Assembly (NCBI RefSeq): GCF_000236865.1
Contig: NZ_HE611018.1
Coordinates: 52,825 to 103,015 of the forward strand
Reading direction: 5' to 3'
Source of the DNA: Senegalimassilia anaerobia JC110
Lineage (GTDB): Bacteria; Actinomycetota; Coriobacteriia; Coriobacteriales; Eggerthellaceae
Length of the DNA stretch: 50,191 nt
A model generated the notes under the pieces. The model was not told the DNA's origin. It ran no database searches and saw nothing but the letters and a program-made list of their open reading frames with translations. The translations under genes and the position numbers were made by a program. Below are positions 38,104 through 45,803 of the stretch, one piece after another (the stretch's first letter is position 1; every line of letters begins with the position of its first letter).

Positions 38104-38910
38104 CTAGATCAGCTGCATTTGCGCAAGCGTTTTCGCATACCAATCCTCATAGGTTGGCGGGCAATACTTGTTGGCGTTCGCCAGGGAGATGGTGTACCCA
38201 TAACCCTTCGCCAAACCCTGCACGTGCGCGTTGATGGATTCGTTCCAACTTCCCCAGGACGTATTCCCCATCCAGCCCCATGCGTTATGGCTGCGGAAGC
38301 AGTTCAGACCTTTCGTGGACTCGGTATTGGAGATGGCCGGGGAGAAACGCGGGTCCACGCCGTTTTCCCAAGCCGTCTCGGCGAACGTGGCGCCATAACC
38401 CGAAAGCGGGCTTCCCGCCAGATACGCGTCGATGCGCAGCGTCCATTCGCCTACGAACTCCGCCTTGCTGACGTTCCAGTCGACCTCGGTCAGGCCCGTC
38501 AGGCCGGCGCCTTCGTCGCGCGCGAGCTGAGCGTCCCTGTTGGCAAGCGCGGCCTGCGTATGCGCCAGGTCTTCGGCGCGCTGCGCCTCCTCGGCGGCGC
38601 GACGAGCGGCCTCCTCCTCGGCCTCGATGGCGGCGACGCCCTTCGAGATGTCGCGCGTTCCAGCAGCCGCCAATCGGGACGTTGCGGTCACGGAGGCGTC
38701 CGCAGCCTGATCGGACAGGGACTCCGCCGATGCCGACGCACTGCCCGGCGTGCTGACCTCGCTGATGCCGAACGTCTGCATATCATGGGAAACGCCGCCG
38801 GCGGCAGTTGCGAATCCCACGCCCAAGCAACCTGCCAGCACGCACGACACGCATGCAAGGCCGACAACCTTCAGCGCCAGCCCGCCGGTGCGGTATGCAT
38901 TCCGTTTCTT
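38104..38910 (-). CDS. Secreted lysozyme-like cell-wall protein with alpha-helical stalk
   Basis: The protein has 268 residues from the TTG start proposed here. The N-terminus KKRNAYRTGGLALKVVGLACVSCVLAGCLG is a signal with a lipobox-like LAGC. Residues about 80-140 are an Ala/Glu/Arg-rich coiled coil (AIEAEEEAARRAAEEAQRAED). The last 120 residues carry a glucosaminidase/transglycosylase-like domain, with GYGATFAETAWENGVDPRF, SPAISNTESTKG (candidate catalytic Glu) and HNAWGWMG, a pattern of lysozyme-fold hydrolases. TTG was chosen because GAAAGG lies six bases before it; the ATG at 38952 would add 14 residues with no ribosome binding site and spoil the signal. Confidence 0.8.
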   Translation of the reverse strand, partial: KKRNAYRTGGLALKVVGLACVSCVLAGCLGVGFATAAGGVSHDMQTFGISEVSTPGSASASAESLSDQAADASVTATSRLAAAGTRDISKGVAAIEAEEEAARRAAEEAQRAEDLAHTQAALANRDAQLARDEGAGLTGLTEVDWNVSKAEFVGEWTLRIDAYLAGSPLSGYGATFAETAWENGVDPRFSPAISNTESTKGLNCFRSHNAWGWMGNTSWGSWNESINAHVQGLAKGYGYTISLANANKYCPPTYEDWYAKTLAQMQLI

Positions 38911-39025
38911 CAAACAAAACCTTTCGCTCGCAGCATACGACCAAACCGCCAAGGCGGCGACAGCTTGCTTCGATTGTCGAAAGGGTTTGCTGCCTGAAGG
39001 GCGATATGCTGTTCTGACAGGGATT

Positions 39026-39053
39026 ATTTTACCGGAAGGCCCGAAACCGACAA
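39026..39053 (-). promoter_or_regulatory. Promoter of the lysozyme-like gene
   Basis: TTGTCG (39048-39053) and TAAAAT (39026-39031) have a 16-bp spacer on the minus strand, giving a leader of about 110 nt. A ydaO-type c-di-AMP riboswitch was looked for because wall hydrolases in Actinobacteria often have one; none was evident. Confidence 0.55.
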
Positions 39054-39197
39054 AATCATGTGAAGGCGCCCTTCATCGTTTGTTCGATTGACAAGTAAAA
39101 CATTTATATTTCCCCAGGTGGTTTCTCATAGCTTGGGCAAAACCGAAACACGAACAAGCGTACCGCATCCGACGAGCGGCGCCTTACAAAACGGAAG

Positions 39198-39222
39198 CGG
39201 CCATGCGCGCTGCGCATGGCCG
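39198..39222 (-). terminator. Probable terminator of the hemolysin III-CorC-PspC operon
   Basis: An 11-bp perfect stem (39198-39208 with 39212-39222), triloop, is followed on the minus strand after a few bases by GTTTTGT. It lies 23 nt after the PspC gene stop. Confidence 0.6.
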
Positions 39223-39244
39223 TGATGCAAACCTATCGACTCGG

Positions 39245-40177
39245 TTAATCAAAAGGCAGAGGAAAGCGGTATTCGCGCCCCAACGGCGTACCGAAGGACA
39301 GCTCGCGCAGCGGGCCGGGTTCGGAAAACAAGTCGAAGCCGAGCACACAGAACAGCAGCACGAGCACCGCCGCCGCCACGATAACGACAGGGCGGCGGGC
39401 GTACGCCCCCATTGCTAGCAAAACGGCCGCCAACGCGGGAAGAGGCCATAAGCACTCGAACATCTTGGGCAACGTGGCCCACGAGATGAACCCCATGCTC
39501 ATGGGCAGCAATGTCAGCCCCACCGCGAACACGGAAACGCCCGCGAAAAACGCCAAAGCGCGCTCGCCTTCGCCACCCGGCACGGCTATACGCACGATGC
39601 CGAAGACCACCAAAGCCAACGGCCAGCATTGCCACCAGGCAACCCCGTGCAAAAACCCCGAAACGGCAAACGACGCGCCCAGCGAAGCCAAAAGGCAGCC
39701 CACCGCAAGAGCGAGCACGATCCGAGCAGTTGACGGGCCATCCCCTTCGCCGGCCTTGGCATCGTGCGGTTCGACGGAAGCGACATCGGCGCCCATAGCG
39801 GGCCCTTGTTCGCATCGAGCGCCCTCCGCCATCGCGGGCGGCATGGGCGGCAGATGCGCCGCGCTCACATAGGGCACGGCATTCGCGCACCGCCCCATCG
39901 CGGCGCCGCGGGCGCGACGGCAATCCACCGCGCCGAACGTATCGGAGTGAACGGAATCAGGCTCCACCTTCACGGGCTTCACCTGCATGGGTCTTTTAGG
40001 AAGCACAGCCCAGAGCACCAGATACGCAAGGCCTGCAAGGCCCAGCGTCAACACGGCGAACGTCAGGAAAAGGATGCGCACGACCAGAGGGTCGACATCG
40101 AAGCGCTCGGCGATCCCGGCACACACGCCCCCTACCAGCGCATTGCGCGACCGGTATAGCTGGCGTGTTGGGTTCAC
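39245..40177 (-). CDS. PspC-domain membrane protein
   Basis: The protein has 310 residues. Residues 1-60 are a PspC domain (RQLYRSRNALVGGVCAGIAERFDVDP then a helix ending LWAVLPKRP), a membrane-stress regulator module. A hydrophilic linker follows, then about five membrane helices (about 150-295). Actinobacterial proteins of this plan are often partner proteins of two-component sensors. The start is GTG and overlaps the TGA of the CorC gene by four bases, so the genes are coupled. Confidence 0.88.
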   Translation of the reverse strand: MNPTRQLYRSRNALVGGVCAGIAERFDVDPLVVRILFLTFAVLTLGLAGLAYLVLWAVLPKRPMQVKPVKVEPDSVHSDTFGAVDCRRARGAAMGRCANAVPYVSAAHLPPMPPAMAEGARCEQGPAMGADVASVEPHDAKAGEGDGPSTARIVLALAVGCLLASLGASFAVSGFLHGVAWWQCWPLALVVFGIVRIAVPGGEGERALAFFAGVSVFAVGLTLLPMSMGFISWATLPKMFECLWPLPALAAVLLAMGAYARRPVVIVAAAVLVLLFCVLGFDLFSEPGPLRELSFGTPLGREYRFPLPFD

Positions 40178-41055
40178 CGCTCCTCCTGACCTGCCTTGCC
40201 ATCGGATGCCTGCAAGGCATCGTCGGATATGCGCTCCACGCGCACCGCAAGGATGCGCCGGCGTCGCATGGAGTGGATGGTGAAGCGGTAGCCGTCCTTC
40301 TCGAAGGAGTAGCCCATTTGCGGAACGGTGTCCAGCATACTGAGCACCCAGCCGGCTATGGTCTCGTAGTCCTCGGACTCGGCAAGCGGCCAGCCCATTT
40401 CAACGGCGTCCTCAACGGGGAAACGACCGTCGGCAAGCCACACGCCGGGACCTTCCTGCTTCAGAATGGGGCGCTCGCGATCGGTTTCGTCCACGATCTC
40501 GCCCACGATCTCCTCGACGATGTCCTCGACGGTAATTAAACCATCGGTCCCACCGTACTCGTCTACCACGATGGCCATCTGTTGCCGTTTCGTTTGCATT
40601 TCGGCCAGAAGGGGGAACACATCCTTCGACTCGGGCACGAACAGCGGCTCGAAAGCGTAGTCGACCGCCAGGTCGTCGCCATGGCCGTCGAGCACGGGAG
40701 GCACCAGGTCCTTATAGTGGACCACGCCGACGATGCGGTCGATATCCCCTTGGAACACCGGAAGGCGCGAATAGCCCGTTCCCATCATGCGGTCCACCGC
40801 CTGGCGCACGGTTTCGGTACCCTCCACCAAGATCATATCCACGCGCGGCGTCATGATCTCGCCGGCGTCCATGTCGCCCAGGTCCAAGATCTCATGGATC
40901 ATGCGCTTCTCATCATCAAGCAGATCGTCGCTGTCCGCCACGAAATCCTTGATCTCGTCCTCAGCCGACAGGGCCTGGCGCTTCGGTGCGCCCAAAAAGC
41001 CGAAAATGCCCTTCAGTCCCTTTTTAACGTCGTCGTCTTCGTTTTTCCCGTTCAT
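40174..41055 (-). CDS. CorC/HlyC-family protein with CBS pair and transporter-associated domain
   Basis: The protein has 293 residues. A short N-terminus is followed by a CBS pair (about 65-195; MTPRVDMILVEGTETV, then VVDEYGGTDGLITVEDIVEEIVGEI), and a C-terminal CorC_HlyC domain (about 205-285; FPVEDAVEMGWPLAESEDYETIAGWVL). Unlike membrane-bound relatives it has no DUF21 membrane part, as in E. coli CorC. Such proteins affect Mg2+ and Co2+ efflux. The start is 42 nt after the hemolysin III gene with a GGAG site upstream. Confidence 0.9.
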   Translation of the reverse strand: MNGKNEDDDVKKGLKGIFGFLGAPKRQALSAEDEIKDFVADSDDLLDDEKRMIHEILDLGDMDAGEIMTPRVDMILVEGTETVRQAVDRMMGTGYSRLPVFQGDIDRIVGVVHYKDLVPPVLDGHGDDLAVDYAFEPLFVPESKDVFPLLAEMQTKRQQMAIVVDEYGGTDGLITVEDIVEEIVGEIVDETDRERPILKQEGPGVWLADGRFPVEDAVEMGWPLAESEDYETIAGWVLSMLDTVPQMGYSFEKDGYRFTIHSMRRRRILAVRVERISDDALQASDGKAGQEER

Positions 41056-41097
41056 GCGCTAAAACCGCTCCTAGTGATAATTTCCTTTTGAGCTAGC

Positions 41098-41922
41098 CTA
41101 CATGACATACAGCGCAATCGCCAGGAATTGCAGCACGCTTCCCGCCACAACCCACAAATGGAATATGGAGTGCATGTACGGGATCTTCTTCAATACGTAG
41201 AAGACGCATCCGACCGAGTAGCAAAGACCGCCTGCGACCAGCAGCCACAAACCCGCAGCAGGGATGGCCTGGATAAGCGCCGGCAGGAACCCCACGATAG
41301 ACCAGCCCAGAGCAAGATAAAGCACCGCGGAAATCCAGCGCGGGCGGAAGACCCAGAACGCCTCGCAGGCAACGCCTATCACGGCGAGCACCCACACGAA
41401 CGCGCATAGCACGATACCGTTCGAATCGGCAAGCGAGATCAAGCAGAACGGCGTGTACGAACCGGCGATGAACAGGTAGATGCAGCTATGGTCCAACACC
41501 TTGAACACGCGTTTCGCCTTGTCGACGGCCAACGCGTGATACAGCGTGGACATGGTGTATTCGAGCAGCATGGTAAGCGTGTACACCAGCGCGGCGAACA
41601 GCAGGATGCCGCCGCCGTGGCTTACCGCCTTCACCACGAGGATGGGGATGGCGGCGATGGCCAGAAGCGCGCCAACGCCGTGCGAGATGGAGTTGGCAAT
41701 CTCCTCGCCCAGCGTGTATTCGCGCACGTTATGCTTCCTGTTCGCCTCGTTCGCCGAGGTTTGCGCAGGCTCATTGCGATGCGCTCGGGCCTCGCGCAGG
41801 TCGCGCGGCTTGAACTGGGACGGCGTCCAGGCATGGGGAGTAGCAGGCGCTGCGGGGGTTTCACCGGCGCCGAAAGGCATATCAGACGATGCGGGGTATG
41901 TCGTTTCAGTATCCATAGGCAC
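41098..41922 (-). CDS. Hemolysin III / YqfA-type PAQR membrane protein
   Basis: The protein has 274 residues. A hydrophilic N-terminal extension of about 75 residues precedes seven membrane helices of the hemolysin III (TIGR01065, PAQR) family, with EEIANSISHGVGALLA, the STLYHALAVDKAKRVFKVLDHSCIYLFIAGSYTPFCL metal-binding His/Asp region, and a C-terminal HSIFHLWVVAGS. Bacterial members are linked to membrane homeostasis, not proven cytolysis. GTG at this position or ATG six bases later may be the start; both lie just after a -10 box, so a leaderless transcript is likely. Confidence 0.9.
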   Translation of the reverse strand: MPMDTETTYPASSDMPFGAGETPAAPATPHAWTPSQFKPRDLREARAHRNEPAQTSANEANRKHNVREYTLGEEIANSISHGVGALLAIAAIPILVVKAVSHGGGILLFAALVYTLTMLLEYTMSTLYHALAVDKAKRVFKVLDHSCIYLFIAGSYTPFCLISLADSNGIVLCAFVWVLAVIGVACEAFWVFRPRWISAVLYLALGWSIVGFLPALIQAIPAAGLWLLVAGGLCYSVGCVFYVLKKIPYMHSIFHLWVVAGSVLQFLAIALYVM

Positions 41923-41924
41923 CA

Positions 41925-41930
41925 GTTATA
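41925..41930 (-). promoter_or_regulatory. -10 box for hemolysin III, compatible with a leaderless transcript
   Basis: TATAAC on the minus strand lies eight nt before the ATG and two before the GTG start. No ribosome binding site is present. With the ecfT case it is the second such arrangement in this window. Confidence 0.5.
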
Positions 41931-42017
41931 CCACACACGCAGCATAACGGCTCCCGTATGCTGCGCGCCCGTAGCGAAGCGGCTGCGCAGCGGAAGCCAG
42001 CGTCTTGCAAGCGGCGT

Positions 42018-42023
42018 TATACT
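42018..42023 (+). promoter_or_regulatory. -10 box of the YqeY gene
   Basis: TATACT lies 56 nt before the start codon; -35 is weak. Confidence 0.5.
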
Positions 42024-42079
42024 GGGAAACGGAACACCTGGCGCCAAGCGCCGCAGGACCTCGATATCAAGGAGCGCAC

Positions 42080-42523
42080 ATGCAGTACGACGAGCTGAAA
42101 GAGCACATCAAGCAAGCCATGAAGGCACACGACAAGGTACGCCTGTCCATCCTTCGCCAAGTGCACGGCGAGATCAAGAACATCGAGGTGAATGAGCGCC
42201 GCGACATCACCGAGCAAGACGTCGACGATATGACGAAACGCGTCATCAAGCAAACCAAGGAGACGCTGGAGGGATCCATCAAGGCCGGCAACAACCAGGA
42301 GCGCACCGACACGCTCACGGCCCAGGTGAAGATGCTCGAAGAGCTGCTTCCCCAGCAGCTGGCCGGCGAGCAGCTTTCCGCGCTCATCGATGCCGTGCTG
42401 TCCGAGACGGGCGCGACCACGAAGAAGGAGATGGGGCGCGTCATGGGCGAGCTCACCAAGCGCACCGGCGGCAACTTCGACAAGGCCGCTGCCGCGAAGG
42501 AGCTGCAAGGCAAGCTTGCCTAA
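42080..42523 (+). CDS. GatB/YqeY-domain protein
   Basis: The protein has 147 residues, the length of stand-alone YqeY proteins (GatB tail relatives). It has the LKEHIKQAMKAHDKVRLSILRQVHGEIKN start, the LEGSIKAGNNQ-type middle and the GRVMGELTKRTGGNFDK end. YqeY is a helical tRNA-binding-like protein of unknown precise role, perhaps linked to tRNA-dependent amidation. A CAAGGAG site was used to place the start 25 codons inside a longer open frame. Confidence 0.92.
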   Translation: MQYDELKEHIKQAMKAHDKVRLSILRQVHGEIKNIEVNERRDITEQDVDDMTKRVIKQTKETLEGSIKAGNNQERTDTLTAQVKMLEELLPQQLAGEQLSALIDAVLSETGATTKKEMGRVMGELTKRTGGNFDKAAAAKELQGKLA

Positions 42524-42914
42524 CGAAGCACCGGTAAGCGAATAGGGAAAATGCCGCTTGCAGCGCAGGCGGCGAAAGTGAACGGGGTCGAAGGCGAGCA
42601 CCGCCTTCGACCCCGTTCACGTATGGTAGCTTCGACCCCGTTCCGCATTGGAGCATCGCAGCGCTCGATCGCCTTCGCGGCCACGTCAGCCGCGCCAGCT
42701 CCGTATCACGGCTTAGGGACGGCCGCCTTCTCGACAACAGCCAGCTCCGCAGCAGCCTTGATCGAAGCACTTGGCGGCCTTCTGCAGCCACCCCCCAGCT
42801 CAGCATCACGGCTTAGGGACGCTCGATCGTCTTCGCGGCGACCCCCGCCCTGCAGCAGCCCTGCGCTCGAAATGCTCTCGGCGGCCCTCTCTGGCGCAAC
42901 CGGAGCCGAATGCC
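42524..42914. repeat. Gene-free gap with hairpin and interleaved repeats
   Basis: This 391-bp gap between convergent genes contains a perfect 19-bp stem (42578-42596 with 42602-42620, 5-nt loop), a third 14-nt copy of its arm (42630-42643), a near-identical 26-nt pair exactly 100 bp apart (42696-42721 and 42796-42821, core ATCACGGCTTAGGGACG), and a 22-nt pair (42662-42683 and 42820-42841). Several overlapping open frames run through here but none matches a known protein. Confidence 0.7.
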
Positions 42915-44042
42915 TTACTCGAAATGCTCGGCTGCTTTCTCAAGCTGCTCGATGATGTCGATGCTCTGCGGGCACATAGCTTCGCATGCGCCGCATTGGA
43001 TGCAATCGCTCGCGCGGCCCGGCGCCGCCTGCCAGCTATATTGCTGCTTGGCGAACTCGGTGTTCTCCGTTTGAACCTCCAGGTTCAACAGGTTCATGAT
43101 CTCGGGGATGGCAATCTGCTGCGGGCAATCTTTCACGCAGTAACGGCAATTGGTGCACGGCACCGTGGGCACGGAAGCCAGTACCTTGCAAGCCGCATCG
43201 AGCGCCTTCTGTTCCCTTGGGGAGAACGCGTCGCCGTGCTCGCGCCATTCGGCGACGTTTTGCCTTACCTGATCGGGCGTGGACATGCCGGAAAGCACCG
43301 TGAGAACGCCAGGCTGGTTGTAGCAGAAGCGATACGCCCATGACGCCTGGCTCAGATCGGGGCGCGCTTCCAGCAACGGTGCCGCAACGGCTGCCGGCAA
43401 ATCGGCCAAACGTCCGCCACGCGCAGGCTCCATGATCACCACCGGCTTGCCGTGCTTGCGGGCAACCTCCATATTGCGGCGCGATTGCACCACGGGGCTT
43501 TCCCAATCCAGGTAGTTCACCTGCAGCTGGATGAAATCCACCTCGGGATGCTCGTCGAGCAGCTGATCGAGCGTCTCCGCTCCATCGTGCATGCTGAAGC
43601 CCACGTTGCGGATCCTGCCGGCGGCCTTCATCTCCTGCGCCCATTTCCACAAACCGAAATCATCGAACTTCTTCGTACGCTCGCCGCCCACGTTGTGCAG
43701 CAGATAATAATCCACATAGTCGGTGCCCAAGCGCTCAAGGGAGGTATCCAGGCAAGCCTTGGCGGTTTCGGCATTGGGCAGCGCCCAGGCAAGGCACTTC
43801 GTGGCAATGGTGAAGCTATCGCGTGGATAGCGCTCCACCAGAGCCTCGCGCAACGCTACCTCGGAGTGCCCGTCATGGTAGACGAAAGCGGTATCGAAAT
43901 ACGTGCCGCCGGCATCCATGAACAGGTCGACCATCTCCTTGACCTGATCGATGTCGATGGCGGTGACGTCCTTGGGGTCGGTCAGCGGAAAGCGCATGCA
44001 GCCGAAGCCGAGCTTCGGCACGGTATTGCTGTTTGCGGTCAT
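42915..44042 (-). CDS. Aldo/keto reductase with C-terminal 2x[4Fe-4S] ferredoxin domain
   Basis: The protein has 375 residues. The barrel (about 1-280) shows PKLGFGCMRFP, FDTAFVYHDG (catalytic Tyr), TKCLAW (Lys) and the YLLHNVGG (His) substrate site. The tail has two cysteine clusters: CTNCRYCVKDCP near 293 and CIQCGACEAMCP near 344. Such ferredoxin-tailed AKRs are common in anaerobes and probably use a low-potential electron donor as well as NAD(P)H; the substrate is unknown. GAGAGGAG precedes the ATG. Confidence 0.93.
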   Translation of the reverse strand: MTANSNTVPKLGFGCMRFPLTDPKDVTAIDIDQVKEMVDLFMDAGGTYFDTAFVYHDGHSEVALREALVERYPRDSFTIATKCLAWALPNAETAKACLDTSLERLGTDYVDYYLLHNVGGERTKKFDDFGLWKWAQEMKAAGRIRNVGFSMHDGAETLDQLLDEHPEVDFIQLQVNYLDWESPVVQSRRNMEVARKHGKPVVIMEPARGGRLADLPAAVAAPLLEARPDLSQASWAYRFCYNQPGVLTVLSGMSTPDQVRQNVAEWREHGDAFSPREQKALDAACKVLASVPTVPCTNCRYCVKDCPQQIAIPEIMNLLNLEVQTENTEFAKQQYSWQAAPGRASDCIQCGACEAMCPQSIDIIEQLEKAAEHFE

Positions 44043-44370
44043 CGAATGCTCCTCTCGTTACATTCGATGGTAAAGGCTAGAGCGCACTTCAGGTCAAGGG
44101 CGGTTTCAAACAACGGCGAAAACCATCGCTCCCGCAAATAGCCGCCGGTTACGAGCTCCAGACAAAGCTCCGCGGGCCGCAGCGGCAACCATCGCAGGCG
44201 CAACAAGCCGCAACGAGAACAATCGCATCCTCGAACAGCACCGCCGACCGCAAGCCCCAAATCGCACATCATCGTAAGCCGCAGCAAATCGTCGCAAACA
44301 GCATCTCAAATAGCGAATTCCGAACCAAATGCGCCGCAAGCCACAGCAAGACCGCAGTGTGCGCGAAAGG
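44043..44370. other. Gene-free gap of biased composition
   Basis: This 328-bp gap between GH30 and the aldo/keto reductase is strongly A/C-rich on the plus strand with many repeats of CCGCAA, AATCGC and GCCGCAGC, but no exact long repeat. A stem (44359-44366 with 44378-44385) overlaps the GH30 stop; no T-run follows. No promoter was recognised and any short open frames have no support. Confidence 0.4.
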
Positions 44371-45798
44371 CTACCTCTCGCGCACCTCGTCCTCGTCCCA
44401 AACCAGCGTGGTGATGCTGTGCCCCGCCGCCTTGCACTCCGCCGTAAACACCCCCTCCGACACCAGGAACTTTCGCGGCCTGGCATGACGGTTGAGCACC
44501 ACCAGCGCACGCGACCCATCGGGATGCAGGAAGCCCACGGTCTCCAAGTCATCGGTATACCGGGACGTCAGGAAGCGACGCGACCCCACCGGCGCAAAGC
44601 GGGAGAAGTGCGCCATATAGAAGAACGACCGGTTTGCCACCAGCTCGCGCCTGTCGCGGTCGTACATCAACGGCGCCTCGCAGAAGTTGCGGGCATGGTT
44701 CGGCCCGCCCTTCTCATTGAGCAGCAGATTCCAATCGATGAATCCGGCAGCGCCTGCGTTCAAGCTGCCTATGACGGCATGCGCATACTGCTCGGCCTTG
44801 CGTTCCTGCGTGGCCTTGCGATCCTCGCCGCGTGTGTATTCCACGCAGCCTTCGGTGAACAGCAGCTCCTTGTCGGGCCAGCGTCGCGCCACTTCGTCCA
44901 CCTGCTCGAAATGATCGCCCGCATACCAATGGAACGCCACGCCCGCGAAAGCGTCGGAGGCAACCGTGCCCTCGGCTCGCCAGCCGGCGGCGGCAAGCGG
45001 CAGCTTCCCCGCCTGATTCACCGGCGCTCCAAAGGTAGATTGAACGCGCGACAATATCTTGTCGGTGTTGTGATCCCATGCGAACAGCTTCACATCGCCA
45101 TGCCCCGACGCGTCCAACGCCGGACGCAGATACGCCGCCGCAAATTGAGCTTCCTCTTCCGCGCTGAACAGGCACGAATCCCACGCCTGGCTTGCCATGG
45201 GCTCGTTTTGCACGCTCATACGGCTTATGCGCACGCCTTCGCGAGCATACGCGTCCACATATTTCGCCAGCACCTCGGCCCATGCCTCATACTGCGAACG
45301 ACGCAGCTTTCCCCCACCGTTCATGCGTCGATTGGTCTTCATGAACGCCGGCGGGCTCCAGGGACTTGCGAACAACTGCAGTTGCGGGTTCACCGCAAGC
45401 CCGCACTTGACGAACGGAAGTAGCAGCTGCCTATCGCGGCTAATGGTGAACGACCGCAAGCTTGAATCGAATGGCCGCACATACGAATAGTTGCTCAACG
45501 CGAAGTCGCAGCTCTGGATATGCGTGCGGCATAAGCTATACGCATTTCCGCCGGCGGCAGGATCGCCATCCTTCGCTCCCCCGAAGCACAGCAACAGAAA
45601 GCGGTCCTGCAACTCCGGCGGCATGAGGGCGAACACGTTCGCCGCTGCCTCCGTGAACGCACCGCCGAACCCCGATATACGTTGATACGCCACATCGGGA
45701 CGGCAGGTGATCAAATGGAGTTCAGCATCCGGATTGCGCGTGAATCCCAGCTCATCCTGGGATAGCGTGTTGTTCGCATCGGTGACGTAGCGCTTCAT
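44371..45798 (-). CDS. Glycoside hydrolase family 30 (glucosylceramidase-like), no signal peptide
   Basis: The protein has 475 residues. The GH30 barrel has the acid/base Glu in MSVQNEPMASQAWDSC (about residue 200) and the nucleophile Glu in LLFTEGC (about 312); FGGAFTEAAA and FASPWSPPAFMKTN are conserved GH30 blocks. The C-terminal beta-sandwich ends at LVWDEDEVRER. Family members cleave beta-glucosides, beta-1,6-glucans or sphingolipid glycosides. No signal peptide, so it acts inside the cell. Its start lies five bases after the alarmone synthetase stop, with the GAAGGG site overlapping that gene's end, so the two are translationally linked. The GH family is unusual for mostly asaccharolytic Eggerthellaceae. 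Confidence 0.88.
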   Translation of the reverse strand: MKRYVTDANNTLSQDELGFTRNPDAELHLITCRPDVAYQRISGFGGAFTEAAANVFALMPPELQDRFLLLCFGGAKDGDPAAGGNAYSLCRTHIQSCDFALSNYSYVRPFDSSLRSFTISRDRQLLLPFVKCGLAVNPQLQLFASPWSPPAFMKTNRRMNGGGKLRRSQYEAWAEVLAKYVDAYAREGVRISRMSVQNEPMASQAWDSCLFSAEEEAQFAAAYLRPALDASGHGDVKLFAWDHNTDKILSRVQSTFGAPVNQAGKLPLAAAGWRAEGTVASDAFAGVAFHWYAGDHFEQVDEVARRWPDKELLFTEGCVEYTRGEDRKATQERKAEQYAHAVIGSLNAGAAGFIDWNLLLNEKGGPNHARNFCEAPLMYDRDRRELVANRSFFYMAHFSRFAPVGSRRFLTSRYTDDLETVGFLHPDGSRALVVLNRHARPRKFLVSEGVFTAECKAAGHSITTLVWDEDEVRER

Positions 45799-45803
45799 GA
45801 TGA

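Noticed and set aside
38911-39025. c-di-AMP (ydaO) riboswitch upstream of the lysozyme-like gene
   Set aside because: A hydrolase gene made this plausible, but the conserved core blocks were not found in the roughly 110-nt leader.
42524-42914. CRISPR array
   Set aside because: Only two copies of each repeat with mismatches and no regular repeat-spacer pattern; no cas genes in the window.
42551-42955. A 134-codon plus-strand frame after yqeY
   Set aside because: It runs through the hairpin and the interleaved repeats, is rich in Ala/Ser/Arg and overlaps the end of the aldo/keto reductase gene.
44106-44552. A 148-codon minus-strand frame over the GH30 end
   Set aside because: It overlaps the GH30 C-terminus in another frame and has an Arg/Cys-rich composition of a shadow frame.
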